A DNA stretch of 64,000 nucleotides from Thalassospira lucentensis (GTDB lineage: Bacteria; Pseudomonadota; Alphaproteobacteria; Rhodospirillales; Thalassospiraceae). A model generated the notes under the pieces. It searched no databases. It was not told the origin of the DNA and was given only the letters and a program-made list of their open reading frames with translations. The DNA is taken from positions 2,701,001 to 2,765,000 of the forward strand of contig NZ_CP136684.1 of the NCBI RefSeq assembly GCF_032921865.1, written 5' to 3'. The position numbers and the translations under genes were made by a program. Shown in pieces: positions 38,661 through 48,482 of this stretch. Numbering within the stretch: the stretch's first letter is position 1; each line of letters begins with the position of its first letter.

Positions 38661-39698
38661 ATGACGATCAGAAATTCTCTTTTTGCGACGGTCGCGATTT
38701 CAGGCCTGATGGCGGTTGCGACCACCGGTTCGGCCAATGCGGCGGGTCGGCTTAATGTCATCTGCTCGGCCGATAATGAATGGTGCGAGATGATGGAAAC
38801 CGCGTTCGAACTGGAACATGACATCGATGTATCGATGGTTCGCAAAAGTTCGGGCGAGGCTTATGCACAGGTGCGCGCCGAGGCTGCCAATCCGAAGCTT
38901 GATATCTGGTGGGGCGGGACGGGCGACCCGCATCTTCAGGCCGCTGCCGAAGGCCTGACCGAAGTTTATGAATCCCCGCAACTGGGCGATTTGAACGATT
39001 GGGCAGTGCGTCAGGCCAAGAATGCCGATTATCGCACGGTTGGCGTTTATGCCGGGGCGCTTGGCATAGGGTATAACAACGATCTTCTGGCAAAAAAGGG
39101 CCTGCCGGCACCGAAATGCTGGGAAGATCTGAAAAACCCGGCTTATAAAGGTGAAATTCAGGTCGCCAACCCGAATTCTTCGGGGACGTCCTATACCGCT
39201 CTTGCGACACTGGTGCAGCTGTTTGGTGAGGAAAAGGCGTTTGATCTGCTGAAGGAAATCCACAAGAACGTCAACCAGTACACCAAATCGGGTTCCGCCC
39301 CGATCAAGGCGGCTGCGGTTGGGGAAACCACAATCGGTATTACCTTCATGCATGACATGGTCGCCCAGATCAAACAGGGGGCGAACCTGACGGTGGTGTC
39401 GCCGTGCGAGGGGACCGGTTATGAAGTGGGCTCCATGAGCATCATCAAAGGTGCACGTAACCTTGAAAATGCGAAAATCTGGGCCGAATTCGCATTGTCA
39501 CCGAAAACCCAGTCGATTGCCGAAGACGCGCACAGCTATCAGGTGCCGTCCAACAAAGAGTCCAAAATTCCCGATGGCGCGCCGCGCCTGACCGAATTGA
39601 AGCTGATTGACTATGACTTCGCGAAATACGGGGATGCGGAAACCCGCCGTCATCTTCTGTCGCGTTGGGACGAAGAAGTCAAAACCGCGCCGCAATAA
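38661..39698 (+). CDS. ABC importer periplasmic substrate-binding protein (AfuA/FbpA type)
   Basis: The 345-residue protein has a signal peptide (cleavage near ANA, about residue 27). The mature protein is of the family-1 extracellular binding fold: RLNVICSADNEWC, WWGGTGDPHLQAA, YAGALGIGYNN, GEIQVANPNSSGTSYTAL. Relatives include AfuA (sugar phosphates) and FbpA (ferric iron). The family's conserved tyrosine iron ligands are not evident, and a phosphatase gene closes the operon, so a sugar phosphate or polyol phosphate is the better guess. GGAGG precedes the ATG. Confidence 0.88.
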   Translation: MTIRNSLFATVAISGLMAVATTGSANAAGRLNVICSADNEWCEMMETAFELEHDIDVSMVRKSSGEAYAQVRAEAANPKLDIWWGGTGDPHLQAAAEGLTEVYESPQLGDLNDWAVRQAKNADYRTVGVYAGALGIGYNNDLLAKKGLPAPKCWEDLKNPAYKGEIQVANPNSSGTSYTALATLVQLFGEEKAFDLLKEIHKNVNQYTKSGSAPIKAAAVGETTIGITFMHDMVAQIKQGANLTVVSPCEGTGYEVGSMSIIKGARNLENAKIWAEFALSPKTQSIAEDAHSYQVPSNKESKIPDGAPRLTELKLIDYDFAKYGDAETRRHLLSRWDEEVKTAPQ

Positions 39699-39788
39699 GC
39701 GTGATCTGCCTTAACGGTTCTGTCCGTCCGGTGTGACCATCGGGCGGACAGGGCCAGACTTCCCAATTCGGCGTGCAGGAGAGTTTCG

Positions 39789-42014
39789 GTGAACCGGATG
39801 CTTTGGTTCTGGCTGGTGATCGGCTGGATCGGTTTTGCAATTTTACCCTGGTATCAGCAGGAATACGGGTTCTGGACCCTGGAATGGCTGTATGATGGCT
39901 ATCCGATGTATGGCGATTATTCGCCTGCGATCCTGCAAGCGACCTTCCATCAAAAATTCTGGCTGTTGCCGGTTGCGGCATTTCTGCTGGCACCACTCGC
40001 ACTGGTGCGCGCCGGGCGCGATCATCCGCATTATGCCCGTATCCTGATTTCATGCGGGCTGGGTGGCTTGATCTATCTGGTCGGGCAGGGCTTTTTGGTC
40101 GGCATTTCAGGCTGGGGATTTGGCTGGCTTGATGCGATATTCGGCCCGCTTGATGTCCGGCAATATGGCCTTGGCTATGGCGCGATGTTTACCGCGGCCT
40201 GCCTGCTTGTAATGCTTTGCACCGGTCTTGCCGCGGCGGGGGCGATGCGGGGCGATGTGTTTGTCACATCCGCCATCGGGACGGTTATTGCGCTTGTCGG
40301 GTTGTTTGTATTCTTTCCTGTTGCGCGCATTTTCATCGGATCGTTTGTCGATATTGATGGCAACCTTTCGGGTGTCGCGTTTATCCGCAATTTCTTTGAC
40401 GACAGCATCTGGGGGCTTGGCTGCCTTGCCGGGGGTGTTTGCGGGGTTGCGTGGAATACGGCGTTTCTGGCGGTTCTGACCGCTGTTTCGACCACTTTGC
40501 TGGGGCTTTCATTTGCGCTTGTCGTGACGCGGACGGGGTTCCGGCTCAAAAAGCCGCTTCGGGTTTTGACGGTACTGCCGATCATTACCCCGCCATTCGT
40601 GATCGGCCTGGCATTGATCCTTCTTTTTGGCAGATCGGGGGCTGTTACGCAGTTCTTTGCTGATCTGCTCGGGGTGGAGGCAGAGCGCTGGCTTTATGGC
40701 CTCCCTGGAATCTGGCTGGCACAGACCCTGTCCTTCACCCCGATTTCTTTTCTGGTGCTGATCGGTGTGGTTGAAGGTGTCAGCCCGTCGATGGAAGAAG
40801 CATCGCAGACCCTGCGGGCCGGGCGGTGGCAGACATTCGTTAATGTGTCGCTGCCACTGATGCGCCCCGGTTTGGCCAATGCCTTTTTGCTGGCTTTCAT
40901 TGAAAGCATGGCCGATTTCGGCAACCCGATGGTCCTGGGCGGTAATTACGAAGTGCTGTCGACCGAGATATTCTTTGCCATTGTCGGCGCACAGAACGAT
41001 GCCGGGCGTGCAGCCGTTCTGGCGATGATCCTGCTGTTCTTCACACTTTCGGCCTTTGCAGCACAGCGTTTCTGGCTGGGCAAAAAATCCTATGCCACGG
41101 TGTCGGGCAAGGCCGATAACGGGGCGCATGTCGGGCTTAATCCCGGTATGCGTCTGGCGTGCTATTTCACAGCCATTCCGTGGGCGATCTTTACGGTCGT
41201 GCTGTATGGCATGATTTTCTATGGCAGTTTTGTCAAACGCTGGGGCTTTGATAACAGCCTGACGTTCGATAATTACAGCGATGCGTTCGGTGTCGGCTGG
41301 AGCGAGCATGGCATCGTCTGGGCCGGGGCGGCATGGGACAGTTTCTGGACCACGTTAAACATCTCGGCGATTGCAGCACCTTTGACCGCAGCGGTCGGTC
41401 TGACGACGGCCTATCTGCTGGTGCGTCAGAACTTCCGGGGCAAAAGTGCCTTTGAATTCGGCACGATGTTAAGTTTTGCCATTCCCGGTACGGTGATTGG
41501 TGTCAGTTATATTCTGGCGTTTAACGTGCCGCCGTTCGAATTGACCGGAACGGGCGTGATCCTTGTGATCTGCTTTATCTTCCGCAATATGCCGGTCGGG
41601 GTGCGCGGCGGGATTGCCGCCATGAGCCAGCTTGACAAAAGCCTTGATGAGGCATCCCTGACACTTGGTGCCAACAGCTTTACCACGTTCCGGCGTGTGA
41701 TCCTGCCGCTTCTGCGCCCGGCGATTGTTGCGGCACTGGTTTACAGCTTTGTACGCGCGATCACGTCGGTCAGTGCGGTGATCTTCCTGGTTAGTGCGGA
41801 CCACAATATGGCGACATCCTATATCATCGGGCTTGTGGAAAACGGGCGATACGGCGTTGCGATTGCCTATTGCAGTGTCCTGATCCTTGTCATGCTGACC
41901 GCGATCCTTGTTGTGAACGGCCTGATCGGGCAACGGCGTTTGCGCCGCGAGGACCGGGTTGAAGCAACACCGGACAAGTCAGCGACAGGAAATCTGAGAG
42001 AGAAGCATTCATGA
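39789..42014 (+). CDS. Fused two-domain ABC importer permease (AfuB/FbpB type)
   Basis: The 741-residue protein contains about 14 membrane segments and two permease domains in one chain. Each has an EAA loop for contact with the ATPase: EEASQTLRAGRWQTF and DEASLTLGANSFTTF, both followed by LPL-RP. The first 200 residues form extra membrane helices. The start is GTG, supported by AGGAG seven bases upstream. Fused permeases are typical of AfuB and FbpB. It overlaps the ATPase gene by four bases. Confidence 0.92.
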   Translation: MNRMLWFWLVIGWIGFAILPWYQQEYGFWTLEWLYDGYPMYGDYSPAILQATFHQKFWLLPVAAFLLAPLALVRAGRDHPHYARILISCGLGGLIYLVGQGFLVGISGWGFGWLDAIFGPLDVRQYGLGYGAMFTAACLLVMLCTGLAAAGAMRGDVFVTSAIGTVIALVGLFVFFPVARIFIGSFVDIDGNLSGVAFIRNFFDDSIWGLGCLAGGVCGVAWNTAFLAVLTAVSTTLLGLSFALVVTRTGFRLKKPLRVLTVLPIITPPFVIGLALILLFGRSGAVTQFFADLLGVEAERWLYGLPGIWLAQTLSFTPISFLVLIGVVEGVSPSMEEASQTLRAGRWQTFVNVSLPLMRPGLANAFLLAFIESMADFGNPMVLGGNYEVLSTEIFFAIVGAQNDAGRAAVLAMILLFFTLSAFAAQRFWLGKKSYATVSGKADNGAHVGLNPGMRLACYFTAIPWAIFTVVLYGMIFYGSFVKRWGFDNSLTFDNYSDAFGVGWSEHGIVWAGAAWDSFWTTLNISAIAAPLTAAVGLTTAYLLVRQNFRGKSAFEFGTMLSFAIPGTVIGVSYILAFNVPPFELTGTGVILVICFIFRNMPVGVRGGIAAMSQLDKSLDEASLTLGANSFTTFRRVILPLLRPAIVAALVYSFVRAITSVSAVIFLVSADHNMATSYIIGLVENGRYGVAIAYCSVLILVMLTAILVVNGLIGQRRLRREDRVEATPDKSATGNLREKHS

Positions 42015-43111
42015 AACTGAAAACGCGTGCGGGTTCGGTCGTATTCGACAATGTCACCAAGACCTATGGTCACGGGGCGGTTACCGCGATCGACAATGTA
42101 TCTTTCACCATCAATCCGGGCGAGCTTGTGACCCTTCTGGGGCCAAGCGGCTGTGGCAAGACCACGACCCTTCGGATGATTGCCGGGCTTGAACATGCGA
42201 CCACGGGCAAAATCCTGATTGGGGGCAAGGACGTTACACAGCTTCCGGCGACGGACCGTGATGTCAGTATGGTGTTTCAGTCCTATGCCCTGTTTCCGCA
42301 TATGACGGTGGCGGAAAATGTTGCCTATGGGCTGAGTGCTACCGGCGTTGCCAAGGCCGAAGCCAGGGAAAAGGCCGAGGAAGGTCTGAACCTTGTGGGC
42401 TTGGGCGGATATGGCAGTCGCCTGCCATCCGAGCTTTCGGGCGGGCAGCAGCAAAGGGTTGCGGTGGCGCGTGCGCTGGTGCTGGAACCCGAAGTACTGT
42501 TGCTGGACGAGCCGTTATCAAACCTTGATGCCAAGCTTCGTCGGCATGTGCGGACCGAAATCCGCGATTTGCAGCAGAAACTTGGCCTGACCGCGGTTTA
42601 TGTGACCCATGATCAGGAAGAAGCATTGGCCGTGTCGGACCGGATCATTGTGATGAACCGGGCGGTGATCGCGCAGCAGGGCACGCCACGCGAATTATAT
42701 GAACAGCCGCAATCGGAATTTATCGCCGACTTTATCGGGGATGCCAATCTGGTCGATGGTGAGATCGTCAATATTGATGGCAATCATGCCCGTGTCGATA
42801 TCGGCGGGGCGCAATGCAATTTGCGCCATCGCGGGCAGGCAAAGGGACCGGTCCGGGTTGCCGTGCGGCCCGATGCGGTGCAACTGACCGGATTGGCGGC
42901 GATTGCGGGTGATGCGCATGTCATTGAAACGTCGCTAAAAGGTCACATTACGCATGCAGCCTATCTTGGTAGTCAGATGCAGTATTCCGTGGCAACCCCG
43001 ATTGGCGAGCTGTTTGTGATCGATCACCGGATCGATACACCGATCATCGCGGGCGAAGAGGTTGCCATCGGCTTTTCTGAACGCGGCATGGCCGTGGTTT
43101 CGGCAGAATAA
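42011..43111 (+). CDS. ABC importer ATP-binding protein (AfuC/FbpC/PotA type)
   Basis: The 366-residue ATPase has Walker A GPSGCGKTT, signature LSGGQQQR, Walker B VLLLDEPLS, the THDQEEA switch and a C-terminal TOBE-like regulatory domain. The start ATG overlaps the permease stop (ATGA), so translation is coupled. It energises the fused permease in uptake of the substrate bound by the protein encoded at 38661-39698. Confidence 0.94.
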   Translation: MKLKTRAGSVVFDNVTKTYGHGAVTAIDNVSFTINPGELVTLLGPSGCGKTTTLRMIAGLEHATTGKILIGGKDVTQLPATDRDVSMVFQSYALFPHMTVAENVAYGLSATGVAKAEAREKAEEGLNLVGLGGYGSRLPSELSGGQQQRVAVARALVLEPEVLLLDEPLSNLDAKLRRHVRTEIRDLQQKLGLTAVYVTHDQEEALAVSDRIIVMNRAVIAQQGTPRELYEQPQSEFIADFIGDANLVDGEIVNIDGNHARVDIGGAQCNLRHRGQAKGPVRVAVRPDAVQLTGLAAIAGDAHVIETSLKGHITHAAYLGSQMQYSVATPIGELFVIDHRIDTPIIAGEEVAIGFSERGMAVVSAE

Positions 43112-43147
43112 TCGATCAACAACAAAACTGTTTCAGGCAGGGACAAA

Positions 43148-43966
43148 GTGGAAAAAGCATTCTCGGGAATTGATATCGAGGCACGGTTTGAACATGCGCG
43201 CGACGTGATCCGCGAGGCGGGTAAACGCGCCATGGAGTATTATGAAGGCGACGCCGCCGATCTTGCGATTGAAACCAAAACCAACGCACTTGATATGGTC
43301 AGCATCGCGGATAAAAACGTCGAGGCGATCATTCGCGACCGGATCGGTGATGCCTTTCCCGAGGATGGTTTCCTTGGTGAGGAAATGGGCATCGAGAAGG
43401 GGGACAATGACTGCCTTTGGGTGATTGACCCGATTGATGGCACGGCGTGTTTTGTCAATCAGATGCCGACATGGTGCATTTCGGTGGCCCTTATGATCGG
43501 CAAGGAAGCCGTCATTGGCCTGATTTATCATCCGTGCAATGACGAGCTTTTCAGTGCGGTGATCGGCGACGGGGCGCGTGTGAATGGCGAGCCGGTGAAG
43601 GCCAGCAATGCCAAACGGGTCAGCGATGGCGTGATGGGGATCGGCATGTCGCATCGCCTGCCCAGTAGCTCGATCGTGCCGGTGATCGGCCAATTGCTGG
43701 ACGAGGAAGGCATGTTTATCCGCAACGGATCATGCGCGTTGATGATGGCCTATGCCAGTGCCGGGCGTCTGATCGGCTATTATGAACCGCATATCAATCC
43801 GTGGGATTGCATGGCGGGGATTGTCCTGATGCGTGAGGCGGGTGGCTGGTGCAATGACTTCCTTGATCTGCCCAACGTGCTTGAAGATGGTGGGCCGATA
43901 TTGGCCGCCGGGCCCAATGTTGCCAAACATCTGGCGGATATGATCGGGATTTCGTATCGGGGCTGA
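43148..43966 (+). CDS. Inositol monophosphatase family protein
   Basis: The 272-residue enzyme has the metal and phosphate motifs of the inositol monophosphatase family: EEMG, DPIDGTACF and NPWDCMAG. The family hydrolyses inositol phosphate, fructose-1,6-bisphosphate, histidinol phosphate or PAP. The start is GTG with AGGGA upstream, 36 bases behind the importer ATPase. As last gene of the LacI-regulated operon it probably removes phosphate from the imported compound. Confidence 0.9.
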   Translation: MEKAFSGIDIEARFEHARDVIREAGKRAMEYYEGDAADLAIETKTNALDMVSIADKNVEAIIRDRIGDAFPEDGFLGEEMGIEKGDNDCLWVIDPIDGTACFVNQMPTWCISVALMIGKEAVIGLIYHPCNDELFSAVIGDGARVNGEPVKASNAKRVSDGVMGIGMSHRLPSSSIVPVIGQLLDEEGMFIRNGSCALMMAYASAGRLIGYYEPHINPWDCMAGIVLMREAGGWCNDFLDLPNVLEDGGPILAAGPNVAKHLADMIGISYRG

Positions 43967-44013
43967 TTACACCTGATGAAGCAATATTGAATGCATGCTG
44001 ACCGGTATCGGGT

Positions 44014-47000
44014 TTAGTCCCCGGTGCCGGTCAGTTGCTGTTTGCGTTCAGACAGCATGCGGTAATCAAGGCGTGCGAGTTCATGGTTGATGGCCTTGAT
44101 ATCCAGCGGCTTGGTGCAATGGGCATCCATGCCGGCCTCGCGAAATTCGGCCAGATTGTCGTTTGACGTGTCGGCGGTCAGGGCCAGAACCGGGATGGTT
44201 GCCTTGACGGGGTCAGCAAATTTGCGGATCTGGCGGGTGGCTTCTATCCCGTCCATGACCGGCATATGCACATCCATCAGAACCGCGTCGAAATCCTGTT
44301 CCTGCAACAGGTTGAGGGCTTCCTGCCCGTTGGTGGCAACACTGATTTCATGACCCTGCTGTTCAAGCAGTTTCTGGGCGAGAATGCGGTTGATCTGGAT
44401 ATCTTCGACCAGCAGCAATTTGCGCCCCAATACGCGCGGCTTGTCGGGATCGGCAAGGCCGAGCTGACTGTCGTCTTCGGCGTCGCTGCCGAGTTTTGGC
44501 GCGTCCGTCAGCGGCAGGTTGAGGTCAAACCAGAAGGTGCTGCCCGTACCCTCGGTGCTTTTGACATCAATCGTGCCGCCCATCGCAAGGATCATTTTCT
44601 GACAGATGGCCAGACCAAGACCGGTGCCGCCAAAGCGGCGCGTTGTCGATGTGTCGACCTGAGTGAAGGCCTCGAAGATCGAGCGTAATTTGTCGGCGGG
44701 GATGCCGATCCCCTCGTCGCGCACAGCAATGCGGAATGCCATGCAACCGTTGGCAATTTCCTGCGGTGTTGCGATGACATGGATATCGCCAGACCGGCTG
44801 AACTTGATCGCGTTGGAAACAAAATTGGTCAGCACCTGCTTGATGCGGACCGGGTCGCCGATTACCCAGCGCGGCATATCAGCCGGGATTTCAAGATGCA
44901 GGCGGTTATCCTGATTGCGCGCCGGGACCATCATCATGGAAACGACTTCCTCGCATATCGCGTGGATGTCGGTCGGGACTTCTTCAAGGACAAGTTTGCC
45001 CGCCTCGATCTTTGACAGATCAAGAACATCCCCGATCAGCGACAGAACATGCCGCCCGGCACCGTTAATCGTGGACAGGTAATTGCGCACGGTTTCGGAC
45101 GGTTCGTGTTTGTCGATCCCGTCGCGGGCGAGTTGGGCGTAGCCCAGGATCGAGGTCATTGGCGATCTGAATTCGTGGCTCATATGGGCGATGAATTCGG
45201 ATTTTGCACGGTCGGCCTGCTGCGCCTGATTCATCGCGTTTTCGGCTTCCTGCCGGGCATTTTCAAGTTCCAGGGTGCGCTGATAGACCAGATCGACAAT
45301 CCGCCTTTCCGTTCGGGTCAGCGAGCGCAGATAAACCATCAAAAGGATGCTGATGGTCGCACCGAACACAAAGATCGCCCAGGGCTGCCAGTATAAAAGC
45401 CCGTTCAGGCGTGCCCCGGGTCCGTGCAGGACAATCGTCCAGTCACGGAAACCGAAAGTAAAGGTCGATACTTTGGGGTTGTAGCCTGCCGTGATTTCGT
45501 CTGCGATGTGGCTCATCGCGTAGTCGGGCCTGCGGTTGGAATAGATCAGTTGATGGCCTGCCGGTGCATCCAGATCGGCCAGATGGATTTCAAAATCCGA
45601 TGGCAGGCGCGCAATGCGTGCCGCGCGCGTGATCATGTTTGTCAGGCGCAGCACACCCACGGCAAGACCAAGCGGTGCCGCGCCGGGATTGCGCCGGTTC
45701 GGGACATTCAGAAAGGCAAGGGCTGTGACCTCGGACGAGGCGGACTGAACCAGTTTGACCGGCTCGGTCAGGGTAATGTTGCCGGTACGGATGGCGGTTT
45801 GCAGGGCGCGATTGCGGATTTCCTCGCTGGAAAGGTCAAAGCCGATCACGTTTTCATTGCCGGATCGCGGAAAGATATAGAAAACCGGGAAATAGGCATC
45901 GCGTTCCGGCGCCGGTTGCATTTGGCCATCGACCAGACTGCGGATTTCAAAATTTTCAACCCCGCGCAGCGATGCGTTTTCCTCGATCAGGGCGCGGGCG
46001 CGGCCTTCGATATAGGGTACCCATTCCAGCGCCCCGACACCCGCGCGCCGTTCCACCCACGGGCCGATCATGGCGTTGAACGTGTGGAATGACACGTCAC
46101 CATGCACGTCAAACAGGGTGCGAACCGCAATCAGGCTGTCGGTGGCACGGCCGAGTTCCTCGCGAAGGGATGCCTCGAACGCGCGGCGATATTGTTCGGT
46201 CTGGGCATCGGTGGCCTCGTTGATCTGACCGAACGTGTACCACGCCGCCAGCCCGGATATTGAAAAGCCCAGCAGACCGACAATCAGCGCAAGATTGCGG
46301 CGCAGCCGGTGAATATCGTTTGAAATCCTGCCGTCGCGGGTGCGCGAGGTGACGATGTTGATTTTTTCGATCCCCGCCCCCAGCAACAGGGTGCCGATGG
46401 TGACCACGATGACATAGCTGTAAAGGTTTGCCAGCCCGACATTCATATTGATGTTGAGAAACGTGCTTTCGCCCATTGCGGCAAAAACCACGATATCAAT
46501 CACGACAAGGGCATTGACCAGTGCCGCGCCAAGCAGCCCGAACCGGATGGCCCCCCACAGGACAAAGGGCAGGGAGACAAAGATGAACAGATATTCTGGC
46601 TTGGCGATCAGCGGCGTGGTTTGCACGGCAGACGAAACAATGATCGTTGCAACGCAGACAAAGGCAAGTTCGGCATAATAGGCCAAGCCGTTTGCGCGCC
46701 ATTTCTGATGGATCAGGCGCAGGACTAGCGGCCCGATCACCAGAGCCCCCACCAGATCGCCAAGCCACCAGCCGTGCCAGATGGTGGTGAACTGATCGAA
46801 ATTTCCGATTACCGTCAGGCTGAGGCTGAGCGTGCCACAAAGGGCGGCAAGTGCCGGGCCGCCGATCCCGCCGATGGCAATCAGGCCAAATATGCCGCGC
46901 GCGGACAGAAGGGGTGTCTTGCTGCAAAATCTGACGATCAGAAGCGATGAAAGGGTTGCGGCCAGAGTATTGCCGGTTGCGATCAGAAGGGCCGTTTCCG

Positions 47001-47223
47001 GCGGTGCGGATGTTGTCAGATTGACAAGAAGTGCGCCCAGAAATACCGCCGGAAAATATCGCCACCCCCACGCAACCAGAGCGCCCAACGCAATCCCGGA
47101 TGGGGCCCAGATCAGGGTGACGCTGCTGCCGTAAAAGGGAAACTGCAACCCGGCATAACCGAAAACGAAATAGGTTAGCGTGATCGCCGCAAAGCGGATG
47201 ATATGAACAGGGCCCAGACGCAA
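44014..47223 (-). CDS. MASE1-CHASE hybrid sensor histidine kinase
   Basis: The 1069-residue protein has a MASE1 membrane sensor (about 1-290, eight or so segments), a further TM, an extracytoplasmic CHASE domain (about 335-560) and another TM near 615-635. Then come HisKA with HMSHEFRSPMTSILGY, HATPase (GIGIPADKL, FGGTGLGLAICQKM) and a C-terminal receiver (LVEDIQINR, LMDVHMPVMDG). The TTG start is supported by GGAAGG. A hairpin CTGACCGG/CCGGTCAG (43998-44034) overlaps its 3' end. No partner output gene is adjacent. Confidence 0.92.
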   Translation of the reverse strand: MRLGPVHIIRFAAITLTYFVFGYAGLQFPFYGSSVTLIWAPSGIALGALVAWGWRYFPAVFLGALLVNLTTSAPPETALLIATGNTLAATLSSLLIVRFCSKTPLLSARGIFGLIAIGGIGGPALAALCGTLSLSLTVIGNFDQFTTIWHGWWLGDLVGALVIGPLVLRLIHQKWRANGLAYYAELAFVCVATIIVSSAVQTTPLIAKPEYLFIFVSLPFVLWGAIRFGLLGAALVNALVVIDIVVFAAMGESTFLNINMNVGLANLYSYVIVVTIGTLLLGAGIEKINIVTSRTRDGRISNDIHRLRRNLALIVGLLGFSISGLAAWYTFGQINEATDAQTEQYRRAFEASLREELGRATDSLIAVRTLFDVHGDVSFHTFNAMIGPWVERRAGVGALEWVPYIEGRARALIEENASLRGVENFEIRSLVDGQMQPAPERDAYFPVFYIFPRSGNENVIGFDLSSEEIRNRALQTAIRTGNITLTEPVKLVQSASSEVTALAFLNVPNRRNPGAAPLGLAVGVLRLTNMITRAARIARLPSDFEIHLADLDAPAGHQLIYSNRRPDYAMSHIADEITAGYNPKVSTFTFGFRDWTIVLHGPGARLNGLLYWQPWAIFVFGATISILLMVYLRSLTRTERRIVDLVYQRTLELENARQEAENAMNQAQQADRAKSEFIAHMSHEFRSPMTSILGYAQLARDGIDKHEPSETVRNYLSTINGAGRHVLSLIGDVLDLSKIEAGKLVLEEVPTDIHAICEEVVSMMMVPARNQDNRLHLEIPADMPRWVIGDPVRIKQVLTNFVSNAIKFSRSGDIHVIATPQEIANGCMAFRIAVRDEGIGIPADKLRSIFEAFTQVDTSTTRRFGGTGLGLAICQKMILAMGGTIDVKSTEGTGSTFWFDLNLPLTDAPKLGSDAEDDSQLGLADPDKPRVLGRKLLLVEDIQINRILAQKLLEQQGHEISVATNGQEALNLLQEQDFDAVLMDVHMPVMDGIEATRQIRKFADPVKATIPVLALTADTSNDNLAEFREAGMDAHCTKPLDIKAINHELARLDYRMLSERKQQLTGTGD

Positions 47224-47376
47224 ATTCGATCCTTCCCGGGGTTGGGGCGCTATTGCTTCAGATGGGAAATCATACGCAAAAAGGAATATCCCAACCGCAT
47301 TGTTTCAGATCGATTATCACGCAAATTCCCCGATGCACCATCCCCATTTGAGGAGATTGCAAAGGGCGGGGGGCTT

Positions 47377-47997
47377 TTACTGGCTGACCCAAAGGACGCG
47401 CGCGATCCAGTCAATGTCGCGGGCCTCGACATAGCGGTCTTCATAAGCCGGGTTGAGGGATTTCAGTTCCACCCCCATCGCCCCGCGTCGGACCAGTTCC
47501 TTGGCCATGACTTCGCCCGATGTGGTTTTCAGAACCACGCGATCCTGCGGGCGGATATTTGATGCCGGGGAGACGACAATCAGATCGCCATCGCGAAAGA
47601 CCGGGGCCATGGAATCGCCTGCAATCCGAAGGCCATAGGCGGTCGGATCATGCAGGGCGGGAAAGGTGATGTCTTCCCATGCGCCGCCGACCGGATAACC
47701 GGCATCATCAAAAAAGCCGCGATTTCCGGCCTGGGCAAAGCCGATGACCGGCACGCGCCCGGCCCCGTTGCCATCGACAAGCTGGGCGAATTCCTGAAAG
47801 GTGACATTGGCCACCGAAAGCACCTTTGAAATGCTTTCGGTCGAGGGCCAGCGGGGCTTTCCCTGATTTGTCGTGCGTTTGGACCGGTTGAATGTGGTCG
47901 GGTCAAGCTGCGCCAAGCGGGCCAGTCCGGAGGGGGACAGCCCGTTATCTTCGGCGATCTTGTCAAGCGCGCCCCATATCTGTTCTTGCCGGATCAT
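47377..47997 (-). CDS. S24-family (LexA/CI-like) repressor
   Basis: The 206-residue protein has an N-terminal helix-turn-helix (GLSPSGLARLAQLDPTTFNRS) and a C-terminal S24 domain with the Ser129/Lys166 dyad (AGDSMAP, VMAKEL). The Ala90-Gly91 pair in GFAQAGNRGF stands where LexA and CI cleave themselves, so loss of repression after DNA damage is possible. Palindromes in front of its gene and again near the phage genes suggest control of the neighbouring phage region. Similar proteins also exist as ordinary chromosomal genes, so ownership by the phage is not certain. Confidence 0.85.
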   Translation of the reverse strand: MIRQEQIWGALDKIAEDNGLSPSGLARLAQLDPTTFNRSKRTTNQGKPRWPSTESISKVLSVANVTFQEFAQLVDGNGAGRVPVIGFAQAGNRGFFDDAGYPVGGAWEDITFPALHDPTAYGLRIAGDSMAPVFRDGDLIVVSPASNIRPQDRVVLKTTSGEVMAKELVRRGAMGVELKSLNPAYEDRYVEARDIDWIARVLWVSQ

Positions 47998-48029
47998 GCG
48001 TCATCCTAGCAGGATGAAAGGGCGACCGA

Positions 48030-48047
48030 AAAGGAACAAATTCCTTT
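48030..48047. promoter_or_regulatory. S24 repressor operator candidate, site 1
   Basis: AAAGGAACAAATTCCTTT is a seven-base-arm perfect inverted repeat 33 bases before the S24 repressor ATG. A related 18-base site is at 48859-48876. A further small inverted repeat, TCATCC/GGATGA (48001-48017), overlaps the ribosome-binding site of the same gene. Confidence 0.6.
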
Positions 48048-48139
48048 CATGCACGAAAGTCGAAGCAAAATCGCGAAGCACCTGAAAAGGGTATCGACCC
48101 CGGCAATGGATGCCGGGGTTTTGTGTTTCGCAGAGGGGC

Positions 48140-48334
48140 TTAAGCCGTGGCGTCATGCACCGGAACGTCTTTCGATGCTTTCAGCAGATCGATGCTGTGG
48201 ATGCAGTCGGCTTTGGCTTTGTAGCCCTCGCTGCTCATCGCGATTTTAAGGCCGTTGCGCGCGATATAGGTCCAGCGCCATTCGCCTTTTTTGTCCTTGT
48301 AAAGCTCGTAACGCGGGGACGGGGGATTTGCCAT
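48140..48334 (-). CDS. DUF1508 (YegP-like) small protein
   Basis: The 64-residue protein matches DUF1508: YELYKDKKGEWRWTYIARNGLKIAMSSEGY is read as a short beta-rich unit with the typical W-RW and NG-KIA features, here in one copy. AGGAG precedes the ATG six bases upstream. Its role is unknown; it lies between the S24 repressor and the phage-like genes. Confidence 0.82.
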   Translation of the reverse strand: MANPPSPRYELYKDKKGEWRWTYIARNGLKIAMSSEGYKAKADCIHSIDLLKASKDVPVHDATA

Positions 48335-48482
48335 GGGAGACTCCTGACTGTCAGTGGATCGGCATGCAGTGGACCGCATGGCCGGTGATGTAAAATTGCC
48401 CGGTCGGGCATCCCCGGTCAGGCATCCATGAAGACAGTTCAGAAGCGGTTTTGTGATGAAACGGGGCAGGAAGGGCGCGGGA

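Noticed and set aside
38661-43111. Firm assignment as a ferric-iron importer
   Set aside because: The transporter type allows it, but iron-ligand tyrosines are not evident, the regulator is LacI and not Fur, and a phosphatase is cotranscribed.
44014-47223. MASE1-CHASE kinase as a c-di-GMP enzyme
   Set aside because: MASE1 often precedes GGDEF domains, but here the C-terminal half is HisKA, HATPase and receiver; no GGDEF or EAL motif exists.
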